From: Butyrivibrio sp.
Lineage (GTDB): Bacteria; Bacillota_A; Clostridia; Lachnospirales; Lachnospiraceae
Direction: 5' to 3'
DNA length: 13,334 nucleotides
NCBI GenBank assembly: GCA_017996845.1
Contig: JAGOGF010000064.1
Location: 1-13,334 of the forward strand
Positions 5,970 to 13,334 of this stretch are shown one piece after another (position 1 is the first letter of the stretch; the number at the start of each line of letters is the position of its first letter). The position numbers were made by a program, and so were the translations under genes. The notes beneath the pieces were generated by a model that was given only the letters and a program-made list of their open reading frames with translations, was not told the origin of the DNA and made no database searches.

Positions 5970-8231
5970 TTACAGCGCTTGAATCAACAAACCAAAAACA
6001 GTACCTGCTCCAGCTGAAAATAAAGCAATAATTGACGGAATTGCATTTACAACTAATGCACCCGCAAGAACTAATATTACGGCTCCTGCCAGTATATTAC
6101 TATGCTCTTTTGTGAATTCTACAACATTAAATTCAAGACCACTATTAGAATTTAATGTCATTGTAAAAATCAAAGCAACCGATATTGTCCACTCTTTTTC
6201 CTCTTCTGGCAGCAAATCTGATGTACTAAATACAATGGAAAACTCTACACTATTGGCAAAAACATTATTTATTTCAAAAGCAATATTACCAGATTTAACC
6301 GATAAAGCAATTTTTTCTATCGTATTTCCAAAGTTATCTGCTCCCTCTATACCTGTATCTGATAAATTTGATGAAATCTCCATAATTTGATTTTTGCAAG
6401 TTTGTGTCAATTCTCCATCATTTCCTATATCCACTTTTATATTATAAATTTTACCAGTTGAACTTTCAAGCGATGTGGATATTTTAGTAGAAATATCAAT
6501 TGCTCCTTGAGGACTCATCATTGTTCCCAGTGAAATTTCCTTATCATACTCCACACCCACATCCATAATTTTATTCAGATAACCAAGCGGCTCCATTACA
6601 TTATAGACATATTGATTTCGTGCTATTTTTACCTTTGCCCGAAGATTTTCTTGCGCTATTTCCTCATCTGTTTTTGTCGATACGGCATCGAACTTTTTAA
6701 ATCCAGTATCTCTCCCTGAATATGCATCTTTATCCAGTGGGAACGAAGGTGATGAAGAAAATGAGTTCAACTCACAAAATTGATCAAATGCCCAGTTCTT
6801 CGGCATCGAATATCCCAAATTACAGCTAAATCCAGTTGACATATCTGCCACAAATGATTTACTTGCCAATCCTGCTTCATAAACTTTAGTACATACATAT
6901 CTTGGTGCATAAATGCCGACTTTATAATTTTTATCATTTGTCGAACTGAAAAAGATCATGTGAATCTGTTCAAAATAAGGTATAATAAATGTATCAATCT
7001 GATATGAATAACAATCAAAATCCACTGCAAAGTATATAGTCGTTCCACTTGGTATACCGATTCTCTCGGCTGCTAAAATTGCTGTCTGTGCATCAACACT
7101 TCCCTGGGACGGATCCTTAAAATAGTTTAATTCATATCCTCCATCCTGATATATCGGGAATACCGATAATCCTGCATTTTCAATGTTTTTCACTTCTGTT
7201 GATGTCAAATATTTCGGTGTATGTTCTTTTCCAACAGAACCTGTCAGATAACGTCCTACATGAGTATACCCTGCATTTTTTATATCTAATGCCTGTTGTT
7301 TATTTAATACTGTTGCACAGTCACACGCTTTTGCTGCCCTGTTTGTATCGCCTTTACTCGTAAGCAATGATTTCATAGTAGAAACATTTACTTTTCCTTT
7401 TGTTACAAGTCCAATTCCTGTCAGACCATAAAACTCCTGAAATTCTGACACCTTTGACTCTGTAGTCGAATCAAACACGCCATCGAATCTTCCCGGATTA
7501 TATCCGTTAAAATATAGTCCGTATTGAGCAATCTTATTAAATGGAACATATTTCGTCGAGTTCTGTCCGTTCTGTAATGTACCCGGAAACGCATTTGTTG
7601 TTGCATCGCCAAAATTAACTGAATTCAAATCTGTAATTAATTCAGTTGTAACTCCTTCAGCCGCCTGCAATGCACCAACTAAAGACAAAATTGTCTGTCT
7701 TGAGGCAATTCCATCACAAGGTCCAACACCAATAACATCTGACCAGTCACTATTTAATTGCTGTTGAATAAGAACAATATTGGAATCCCCACCAGAAACC
7801 TTTGTAAACCAGTTTAGGGATAACAATCCAGACCAAACTTTCCAATCAATTTTGCCCGTAACTTCCAGTCCTGCATTTTCCTGCATCTTTTTAACTGCAT
7901 TTACTCCTGATGTATAATAAATTCCAGTAATTCCTCCAGCAGCATATCCTTTGCAAAACAGAGCACACTGAATCAAGCATACATTAACCTGCGGAGTATC
8001 ATTCGGATCCATTTTTGTAATAATGGCTAACTTCTTCATGGTATTAATAGTAAGTGGTCCAACCGTTCCTGTAATCGTTGAGATTCCATTCTGAATCTGA
8101 AATGCACGAATGATTCCCTGCATCACGGCTGTTCCGGTCTTTCCATCTTCATCCAGTTTTACCCAATCCTTATGTCCACCAAACATCGCATTTAAATATT
8201 TTTGTGCTGCTTTTACATTCTGATCACTCAT
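5970..8231 (-). CDS. DUF1906 glycoside-hydrolase-like protein with peptidoglycan-binding repeats and hydrophobic tail
   Basis: A 753-residue protein. I chose ATG at 8231: TAGGAGGT lies seven bases before it, whereas the in-frame GTG at 8237 is only one base away. Residues 6-70, about 80-140 and 228-292 resemble PG_binding_1-like units (VKAAQKYLNAMF, TGKIDWKVWSGL, GRFDGVFDSTTESKVSEFQ). Residues about 302-505 match DUF1906/Rv2525c-like folds: CDCATVLNKQQA with Asp304, GYTHVGRYLTG, IYFAVDFDC with Asp404 and Asp406, YKVGIYAPRY, NWAFDQFCEL, DKDAYSGRD. Residues 515-710 are a region I do not recognise. Residues 713-751 form a glycine/alanine-rich hydrophobic hairpin. There is no signal peptide. The enzyme probably acts on the cell wall, but the substrate is unproven. 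The gene is A/T-richer than the conjugation genes. Alternatives are an endolysin-like protein or an exported effector. Confidence 0.85.
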   Translation of the reverse strand: MSDQNVKAAQKYLNAMFGGHKDWVKLDEDGKTGTAVMQGIIRAFQIQNGISTITGTVGPLTINTMKKLAIITKMDPNDTPQVNVCLIQCALFCKGYAAGGITGIYYTSGVNAVKKMQENAGLEVTGKIDWKVWSGLLSLNWFTKVSGGDSNIVLIQQQLNSDWSDVIGVGPCDGIASRQTILSLVGALQAAEGVTTELITDLNSVNFGDATTNAFPGTLQNGQNSTKYVPFNKIAQYGLYFNGYNPGRFDGVFDSTTESKVSEFQEFYGLTGIGLVTKGKVNVSTMKSLLTSKGDTNRAAKACDCATVLNKQQALDIKNAGYTHVGRYLTGSVGKEHTPKYLTSTEVKNIENAGLSVFPIYQDGGYELNYFKDPSQGSVDAQTAILAAERIGIPSGTTIYFAVDFDCYSYQIDTFIIPYFEQIHMIFFSSTNDKNYKVGIYAPRYVCTKVYEAGLASKSFVADMSTGFSCNLGYSMPKNWAFDQFCELNSFSSSPSFPLDKDAYSGRDTGFKKFDAVSTKTDEEIAQENLRAKVKIARNQYVYNVMEPLGYLNKIMDVGVEYDKEISLGTMMSPQGAIDISTKISTSLESSTGKIYNIKVDIGNDGELTQTCKNQIMEISSNLSDTGIEGADNFGNTIEKIALSVKSGNIAFEINNVFANSVEFSIVFSTSDLLPEEEKEWTISVALIFTMTLNSNSGLEFNVVEFTKEHSNILAGAVILVLAGALVVNAIPSIIALFSAGAGTVFGLLIQAL

Positions 8232-8276
8232 ATTCACTACCTCCTAATTCAAGTCAATTATAAAGATTTCTAACTC

Positions 8277-8304
8277 TTTATATGTCTATCACTAAAAGTT
8301 ACAA
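8277..8304 (-). promoter_or_regulatory. Putative promoter of the DUF1906 gene
   Basis: On the minus strand TTGTAA (8304-8299) and TATAAA (8282-8277) are separated by 16 bases, about 45 bases upstream of the start. A further TATAAT near 8257 lacks a -35 at normal spacing. It suggests that the A/T-rich pair can be expressed apart from the conjugation operon. Weak call by eye. Confidence 0.35.
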
Positions 8305-8349
8305 TAACAATTTATCAATCAACTGTGCCTATTTTGTGACTATTTTCCA

Positions 8350-8380
8350 AAGGATTCATTAACTCCCTTATAAAATCCTT
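8350..8380 (-). other. 7-bp hairpin downstream of the wall-hydrolase gene
   Basis: AAGGATT (8350-8356) pairs with AATCCTT (8374-8380) around a 17-base loop. On the minus strand TGGAAAA follows, so there is no U-tract. It may be a weak transcript end or processing site after the conjugation module, or chance. Confidence 0.25.
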
Positions 8381-8401
8381 AACAAATTATGAAAGAAACC
8401 A

Positions 8402-10093
8402 TCAATTTATCACCCCATATCCCATTATAGAACTGTAATCTACTGCATAATTTCTCTGCCGTACCTGATCACTGGAATTTCCCTCAATCGTGTAAACTCT
8501 TCCACCTTCACACTTTTCTACTATTCCTACATGATCCGATGTTCCATCATGATCCCAGTCAAAAAAGATGATCATTCCAGCTGTCGGAGTTGTTCCGCCA
8601 CTCTGCCACTTATTCTTTCCCTGAAACCAGGACACTCCATCACTGCACAATGAGAATTTAGGAACATTCCCACTTGCAATCAGACCGCTCTGATCCGCAC
8701 ACCAGCTTACAAAACAGGCACACCATTCTACCCGACTGTCAAATCCGTACCAGCTCCAGAACTTCTGACCGCCACTGTTTCCAAGCTGCCCCATTGCAAC
8801 CGACACAATCTGCTGATTACCAAACAAACCAGCAAACAGGCTGCCACCGGAATAATACCGCATCACATGGGGAACGTATTGGGGATCTCCGTAACTGCTC
8901 CATCCATGCGAAGCTGCCTGTTCCTGTGAAAACTGCAATGCATTGGCTTCTGTATAACCGCCTCTTTGCAATGCCCATCCTATGTAGCCATTTCCATAGT
9001 TATATCCCTGCCATGCAAGTTTCAGCTTGTCCAGATCCTGTGGACTGCTGCATCCTGCCTGTCTGATACAGTCTGCAAAGGTCTGTACTCCAACCTCTAT
9101 CGAATAATCCGGATCAGTAATAGAACCAGGAGTGTGTGGGAATCTTGTATTATATGGACTTTCCGAACACTGCATCGGGTCTGTTCCCCTGCCTCCAGAT
9201 TCCTGCATCATGATGGCCTGTATCGCAGACACATATTCCGGAATGCCGTATTGGGATGCATACTGCTGTATCACAGAAGTATACGCAAGCACTTCTTCAC
9301 TTAGGGATTCGGAGCTTTCCGAATTACTGCTGAAAGCTGCTCCTGCAATGATTCCCACAATCAGAATAAATACCAGAAGAAATGCACTACCTCCGGCAGC
9401 AATCCATTTTCCCATTTTTTCAAGAGCTACTACCCCTTTTTGAATCGCTGCTGTAATTCCCTGTACGGATAACTTTGAACCCTTTCCAGTTACCTGAAGG
9501 ACTGCTTTTCCACTTTCTGCCGATGCCTGTGCTGACTTTCTTGCCATCTGGGCTGCTCTTGCTTTCTGCATCGCCTGAAGACTTTTTTCCATCTGCTGTT
9601 TCTGCATGGATGCCTGTGTCTTTATTTTTTCTTGAGACAGACCGGATACTTTTACCACTCTCGGTGCTGCTTTCACCTGCCGTTTACCATTCTCCTTGGC
9701 AAGTGCTGCCTGCTCCGGTTTCAACTTGATTAATTTCTTTCCGCTTTCTGCCCCCTGCTCCATTGCTTCTTCGGCAGCTTTCGCTTCTTCCTGTCTGCTT
9801 TTTCTTTCCTTTATCTTCCTGTAGGTCACTCCAGCAAGTTTTTTTCCACCTTGATATGTGGTTTTCCCTATACTTTTTCCTGCCACACTCGCCGCTCTGT
9901 ACTGTACGGATTCTATTTTTTCAGTTCCATACTGTGTTGGGGATTCTGACTGCCCACTGCTTTTTTCATGTAGTTCCCTTGGCTTTTCTTTTGCTTCCAG
10001 AACCGCTGAGCGAACCAGTTCTTTCGGAAGTCGGGCAGCCGGATTTCGAATCTTCGGATTCTTATCCCTTACCCGTTCCTTGATATCTTTCAT
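8402..10093 (-). CDS. Membrane-anchored bifunctional wall hydrolase (lysozyme-like plus CHAP), conjugation-associated
   Basis: A 563-residue VirB1-type enzyme thought to open peptidoglycan for the conjugation channel, comparable to Tn916 Orf14/CwlT. Residues 1-228 are cytoplasmic, very basic and Ala/Gln/Lys-rich, with coiled-coil character near 150-200. One membrane helix (about 232-252) is followed by a Ser-rich linker. Residues 262-415 are lysozyme-like, with IQAIMMQESGGRG giving catalytic Glu298. Residues about 430-563 are a CHAP amidase/endopeptidase domain with Cys458 in EWCACFVSWC and His521 in SDHVGIVEKC. Relatives in Tn916 use an NlpC/P60 second domain; CHAP is the usual form in clostridial ICEs. 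The start has AGAGGGTG about five bases upstream and lies 29 bases after the preceding stop, so it belongs to the same operon. The long basic N-terminus is larger than in Tn916 Orf14. Confidence 0.92.
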   Translation of the reverse strand: MKDIKERVRDKNPKIRNPAARLPKELVRSAVLEAKEKPRELHEKSSGQSESPTQYGTEKIESVQYRAASVAGKSIGKTTYQGGKKLAGVTYRKIKERKSRQEEAKAAEEAMEQGAESGKKLIKLKPEQAALAKENGKRQVKAAPRVVKVSGLSQEKIKTQASMQKQQMEKSLQAMQKARAAQMARKSAQASAESGKAVLQVTGKGSKLSVQGITAAIQKGVVALEKMGKWIAAGGSAFLLVFILIVGIIAGAAFSSNSESSESLSEEVLAYTSVIQQYASQYGIPEYVSAIQAIMMQESGGRGTDPMQCSESPYNTRFPHTPGSITDPDYSIEVGVQTFADCIRQAGCSSPQDLDKLKLAWQGYNYGNGYIGWALQRGGYTEANALQFSQEQAASHGWSSYGDPQYVPHVMRYYSGGSLFAGLFGNQQIVSVAMGQLGNSGGQKFWSWYGFDSRVEWCACFVSWCADQSGLIASGNVPKFSLCSDGVSWFQGKNKWQSGGTTPTAGMIIFFDWDHDGTSDHVGIVEKCEGGRVYTIEGNSSDQVRQRNYAVDYSSIMGYGVIN

Positions 10094-10122
10094 CCGGTCA
10101 CCCTCTTTCCGTATCTCTTATC

Positions 10123-10473
10123 TCATCGGGCAACATCCCGATGTTTCTTTTTTTCCTGCTGTTTCTGCAACTGCTCCACCTGTCTGATTGCCTCATTTAC
10201 CAGTGGATGTTCGTTGTAATATGGCACAAGTTCCAAGTCTCCCCTGTCTTTTGATGACAACGGTAATGGATATTCCATGTCTGAATAAATTGATTCTGGA
10301 TCATGAATAGAAAACTCAATAGCCGGACACATATTGGCAGATGTTCTACAATATTTCTGGTACTTTTTATATGCCTCTTCCAGCGTTCTGCATTTTGTAT
10401 ATTCTCCTAAATCATGGAACTCACCGCACTCTGCAGCATAAAAAGTTATCGTTACTTCTTCTTTTTTCTTCAT
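10123..10473 (-). CDS. 116-residue ICE protein, resembles large-polyvalent-protein-associated (LPD) small domains
   Basis: A soluble, charged protein with no membrane helix. The N-terminal part (VTITFYAAECGEFHDLGEY, then TLEEAYKKYQKY) has the look of small domains found in ICE polyvalent and antirestriction-type proteins (LPD families); I am not certain which one. The middle has CPAIEFSIHDPES and the C-terminus is a helical Q/K-rich tail. Its ATG overlaps the stop of the VirB4 gene by one base (TAATG) with GGGAGAA just before it, so it is translationally coupled to the ATPase. No function can be assigned. Confidence 0.8.
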   Translation of the reverse strand: MKKKEEVTITFYAAECGEFHDLGEYTKCRTLEEAYKKYQKYCRTSANMCPAIEFSIHDPESIYSDMEYPLPLSSKDRGDLELVPYYNEHPLVNEAIRQVEQLQKQQEKKKHRDVAR

Positions 10474-12809
10474 TATGATTCTCCCGGTTTTGTTGTCATT
10501 AGTTTATAAAGGTCTGTATTCTTTGGGAACGTATTCTCAAATGGTACGATATTCCCAGAGCAACGGATTAGGCCACTGCCAACCGATACATTTGTAATAT
10601 AGGACAGTTGGTTTTCGGAAATATTCAAAAGAGCTGCCAATTCTTCCCTGTCTGTACTTGCCTGATTCAAAAGAATCAAAAACTCACTGTTTGCCAACAT
10701 CAGTCTTGCAGTGTCCGATTTCAGAAGTTCCTCAACATTTTGGGTTAAACCTGTCACGAATCCATTGTATTTTCTGATTCTCTTGTACAGTCGGTAGAAG
10801 AAATTTGCACTGTATTCATAGCGGAATAACAGATAGAACTCATCGGCAAATATCCATGTCGTTTTTCCTTCTTTCCAGTTCTGAATTACCCTGTTGAAAA
10901 TACTGTCTAAGGTAACCAGCATTCCCAGTGGCATAAGCTGTTCCCCCAGTTCCCGGATATCATAATCCATGATCCTGTTCTTCTTATTCACATTGGTCGG
11001 CTGTGCAAAGGTGTTCAGGCTTCCATTGATAAAAAGTTCGGATGACAGTGCAAGTCCCCTTGCCTCTTCTTCCGGCTGTAACATCAACTGTCGGTACATA
11101 TCTTTCAATGTCGGAACTTCTCCGGTATAACCACTTCGGATATAATCCCGGTACACATCTGCAGCACAGCGGTCCAGGATTGACTTTTCTTTTGCTGACA
11201 GGTTTCCTGCTCCAACCAACTGTTCAAATACAGACAGAATAAACTCCGATTTTTCAATCAGTGGATTCTTTTCATTGCCGTAGGCTGCGTCCATATCCAT
11301 TGCATTCAGGTGATTGTCTGATGTCGCAGATACTTTTACAACCTGTCCACCCAGAGCCTCTACTAATTTTGTGAATTCGGACTCCGGATCAAGAATCAGG
11401 ATATCGTCATCGGTACTCAATGCCAGATGCACAATCTCTTCTTTTGCCGAAAAGCTCTTTCCTGATCCACTGACGCCCAACCGGAAACTGTTTCCATTCA
11501 TCAGTTTCTTCCGGTCGGCTACCAGAAGGTTCTTGCTGACTGCATTCTGCCCATAATAGATACCGCCCGGCTGCAGGATTTCCTGTGTATGGAACGGGAT
11601 TAAAACAGCCGTTGATTCCGTTGTCAATGTACGCAGGGCATTGATCTTTCGCAGTCCGTAAGGAAGCACTGTATTGAGTCCGTCCACTTGCTGCCACTTT
11701 AATGTTGCCATCTGACACAGATGCTTTCTTGCGATTGACAGAATCAGTTCCGTATCGGAATCCAGTTGCTTTTTGCTGTCTGCCAGATGTACCATTGTCA
11801 AAATCCCGAACATCATACGCTGGTCTCTGGTTGTCAGATCATCGAGCATTTCCTTGGTTTCTTTTCTCTGAAGTTCCATATCGTATGGTACGATTGCCGA
11901 GAAGTTATTATTAGCGTTCTGCCTTCTCTGCCAGTTGGTCACGTTGGTTTCCACACCAAGCAGTCGGTTCTGGATTTCCCTTACCGCTTCATCCGTAGGG
12001 ACTGGCAGGATATCAATCGACAATATCAGATTCCGGCTGAAGTCACACAGTTCTGAAATCATGTCATCTTTAACATAACTTGCATAATCCTGCATATACA
12101 GGACTCTTCCGTACCTGTCACCGATTTTAAAATGGTCACGTTCAAATTCCATAGAATCCGGACACATCCAGTCCTTGAAACTTGTTCCCTTCTTGGCAAA
12201 TTGTTTCAGATCAAACGGAAATGCCTGTGGGACATCTCCCTTGAAGAAGTCCCTGAAAATCTGGAGCCGGCTCTCTGCGTCCAGTCCTTCTGCTGTGGAC
12301 GATAACTTTGCCAGATGTGTTACGATGTCTGTTCCGATACGTGCAAAATAGGTTCTTGCATCGTCAATCGATCTTTTATGTACACTGACAGTCAGATACC
12401 GTTCCTGATAGATGCTGTTGTTTGTTCCTGTAATCTTAGACAGGAGCATTTCGTTGTATTCTTCCCGATAGTGGTCCAGTCCATCTTCCTTCATTGGAAG
12501 CAGGATTGATTTTTCAAATTCTTCTTTATTGATTCTCCGGTTATTGATGGTAATTTTGGCAGAAATGCCGGAATCCAGTGAATTTAAGAGTTCGGAATAA
12601 TCCAGAAACATTTCTGTCTTATTGTCCTTACTCGCAATATAATAGTTGATATCTGTAAAACGATATGTTTTTGAGAATTTCGTTCCCTGTTGAAAAATTC
12701 CATCCGGCCAGATTCGCTGGATGGGAATTGCCTGTTGGACGGATTTCGGAACTTTGAAGCGTTCCTTATCCATCCGAAGTGCCTGACTTAAGGTTTTAAT
12801 CAAAGGCAT
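10473..12809 (-). CDS. VirB4-like conjugation ATPase
   Basis: A 778-residue cytoplasmic ATPase of the VirB4/TraC family that powers the type IV secretion machine; it corresponds to Orf16 of Tn916 (ConE in ICEBs1). The N-terminal half (about 1-400) is the family-specific region (SVQQAIPIQRIWPDGIF, FSKTYRFTDINY, EYNEMLLSKITGTNN). Walker A is GVSGSGKS (445-452), followed by DDILILDPESEF; Walker B is TTWIFADEF (650-658) with Asp656/Glu657. TGLTQNVEELL (687-697) is the conserved downstream motif. The frame also opens at GTG 12812. ATG 12809 is taken, although AAGGAG is only two bases away; TTG at 12803 would have ideal spacing. It overlaps the PrgI-like gene by 14 bases and the next gene by one, so it sits inside an operon. 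All key motifs are intact. Confidence 0.95.
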   Translation of the reverse strand: MPLIKTLSQALRMDKERFKVPKSVQQAIPIQRIWPDGIFQQGTKFSKTYRFTDINYYIASKDNKTEMFLDYSELLNSLDSGISAKITINNRRINKEEFEKSILLPMKEDGLDHYREEYNEMLLSKITGTNNSIYQERYLTVSVHKRSIDDARTYFARIGTDIVTHLAKLSSTAEGLDAESRLQIFRDFFKGDVPQAFPFDLKQFAKKGTSFKDWMCPDSMEFERDHFKIGDRYGRVLYMQDYASYVKDDMISELCDFSRNLILSIDILPVPTDEAVREIQNRLLGVETNVTNWQRRQNANNNFSAIVPYDMELQRKETKEMLDDLTTRDQRMMFGILTMVHLADSKKQLDSDTELILSIARKHLCQMATLKWQQVDGLNTVLPYGLRKINALRTLTTESTAVLIPFHTQEILQPGGIYYGQNAVSKNLLVADRKKLMNGNSFRLGVSGSGKSFSAKEEIVHLALSTDDDILILDPESEFTKLVEALGGQVVKVSATSDNHLNAMDMDAAYGNEKNPLIEKSEFILSVFEQLVGAGNLSAKEKSILDRCAADVYRDYIRSGYTGEVPTLKDMYRQLMLQPEEEARGLALSSELFINGSLNTFAQPTNVNKKNRIMDYDIRELGEQLMPLGMLVTLDSIFNRVIQNWKEGKTTWIFADEFYLLFRYEYSANFFYRLYKRIRKYNGFVTGLTQNVEELLKSDTARLMLANSEFLILLNQASTDREELAALLNISENQLSYITNVSVGSGLIRCSGNIVPFENTFPKNTDLYKLMTTKPGES

Positions 12810-13236
12810 CACTCCTTCCCTTGCGTTTCTTTCTCTGTTTTGCTTCTGCTCTTTGCTCCCGCTCTTTTATGATTTCCGCTCCATCCTTTTGATTCTTTTC
12901 TCCCAGCGAGATGGTCTCCTGCATGCAGGAGTAGTGGATATCTTCCGACTGAAACACCAGTTTCTTCGGATACAGCAATTCGGATTTGATCACTGCCCAT
13001 AAAAACTGTTCGGCTGTCATACCATGATATTTGAAAAAGCCACAGGCAGCAAATGGAGTAGCACCAAGCACACACAGCCATCCGGTTATTTCCTGTCCGG
13101 TAATTTCACGCATTCCAAAGTAAATTCCGATTGCTGTAAGAATCGCAAGAACAGAACACACACATTGTCTCAGGTCCAGTCCCATAAACATGGATTCCTG
13201 ATAGTCCCGGATTTCTTTATTCATCTTGACTTCCAT
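12796..13236 (-). CDS. PrgI-family conjugation membrane protein
   Basis: A 146-residue inner-membrane protein of the PrgI/TcpE-like group, usually encoded right before the VirB4 ATPase and part of the conjugation channel base. It starts with the typical MNKEIRDYQESMFMGLDLRQ segment (5-24), then two membrane helices (about 24-41 and 51-68), KYHGMTAEQFLWAVIKSELLYPKKLVF (about 69-95, a conserved amphipathic stretch seen in the family), and a basic tail (about 115-146, KQRKKRKGRS). ATG at 13236 has AAAGGAG nine bases upstream; an internal ATG four codons on is less well placed. It is three bases after the preceding stop and overlaps the ATPase gene. Confidence 0.9.
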   Translation of the reverse strand: MEVKMNKEIRDYQESMFMGLDLRQCVCSVLAILTAIGIYFGMREITGQEITGWLCVLGATPFAACGFFKYHGMTAEQFLWAVIKSELLYPKKLVFQSEDIHYSCMQETISLGEKNQKDGAEIIKEREQRAEAKQRKKRKGRSDAFD

Positions 13237-13239
13237 AAC

Positions 13240-13334
13240 TTATCGCTCCTTTCCTCTGCTTTGTTTCTTCGTTTTCTGTGGTTTTTCTTTCGGTACTTCT
13301 ATCCCGGCAAATCTACAGTGTTCTGCAACGCCTT
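13240..13334 (-). CDS. C-terminal end of an upstream conjugation gene (partial)
   Basis: The last 30 codons of an open frame enter from the right edge and stop at TAA (13242-13240), three bases before the PrgI-like start. The residues GVAEHCRFAGIEVP are followed by a strongly basic tail (KEKPQKTKKQSRGKER). The ribosome site of the PrgI-like gene lies within its last codons. By position it would be a membrane or channel component of the transfer apparatus, often a TrbL-like or Maff2-type protein in clostridial ICEs, but the fragment is too short to identify. Confidence 0.65.
   Translation of the reverse strand, partial: GVAEHCRFAGIEVPKEKPQKTKKQSRGKER

Noticed and set aside
8315..8359. 14-residue minus frame (MNPLENSHKIGTVD) with AAGGGAG before its ATG
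   Set aside because: The spacing to the ATG is short, the frame is tiny and nothing around it suggests a leader-peptide mechanism, so it is not distinguishable from chance.
8674..10187. Plus-strand open frames opposite the wall-hydrolase gene
   Set aside because: The minus frame encodes recognisable lysozyme-like and CHAP domains; the plus frames are overlapping shadows without ribosome sites or recognisable content.
12809..13081. A 90-codon minus frame overlapping the PrgI-like gene
   Set aside because: It is the same strand in another frame, inside a recognised conserved gene, with no membrane or domain pattern and no better start signal.
1..13334. CRISPR array, tRNA or rRNA genes, attachment site, oriT or relaxase
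   Set aside because: No regularly spaced repeats, cloverleaf-like segments, rRNA-like tracts or relaxase/integrase coding sequence were seen; these parts of the element presumably lie outside the window.

Overview
The window reads as part of an integrative and conjugative element (ICE) from a low-GC Gram-positive of class Clostridia, probably a gut Lachnospiraceae-type organism. This rests on the family content (PrgI-like membrane protein, VirB4-type ATPase, membrane-anchored lysozyme/CHAP hydrolase in Tn916/CTn-like order), strong AGGAGG-type ribosome sites and A/T-rich codon choice. No taxonomic marker is present, so family level is an inference. Every gene I accept lies on the minus strand, so transcription runs from high to low coordinates.

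Right part (13334 to about 8402): a tightly packed conjugation module. In transcription order it holds the C-terminal tail of an unidentified gene (13334-13240), a two-helix PrgI-family protein (13236-12796), a VirB4-like ATPase (12809-10473), a 116-residue cytoplasmic protein coupled by a TAATG junction (10473-10123), and a membrane-anchored cell-wall hydrolase with lysozyme-like and CHAP domains (10093-8402). Overlaps or very short gaps indicate one operon. It encodes the type IV secretion motor, inner-membrane parts and wall-opening enzyme.

Middle part (8237 to 5329): a visibly more A/T-rich pair. The first gene encodes a 753-residue protein with peptidoglycan-binding-like repeats, a DUF1906 (Rv2525c-type) glycoside-hydrolase-like domain and a hydrophobic C-terminal tail, without a signal peptide. 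The second encodes a small two-helix protein resembling the YcxB family. An effector-plus-protector reading is possible but unproven.

From 5328 to 4926 there is a 403-base region without a clear gene. It contains a cluster of hairpins (terminators for the gene above), a 22-codon hydrophobic micro-ORF, a pair of 14-bp A/T-rich repeats 20 bp apart, a weak promoter and a leader with an 11-bp hairpin.

Left part (4925 to 1): a LytTR response regulator and GHKL sensor kinase (AgrA/AgrC-like, overlapping ATGA), closed by a strong hairpin terminator. After it comes the first 916 codons of a very large secreted protein with a signal peptide, acidic linker, DNRLRE, LysM-like and DUF6531/RHS-start regions, running off the window. 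A pair of 10-bp direct repeats exactly 21 bp apart, just upstream of a weak promoter for this RHS gene, fits the geometry of LytTR-regulator sites. It suggests that the neighbouring two-component system controls the RHS protein. Overall, the window is a conjugation module followed by cargo for envelope interaction, signalling and possibly competition.
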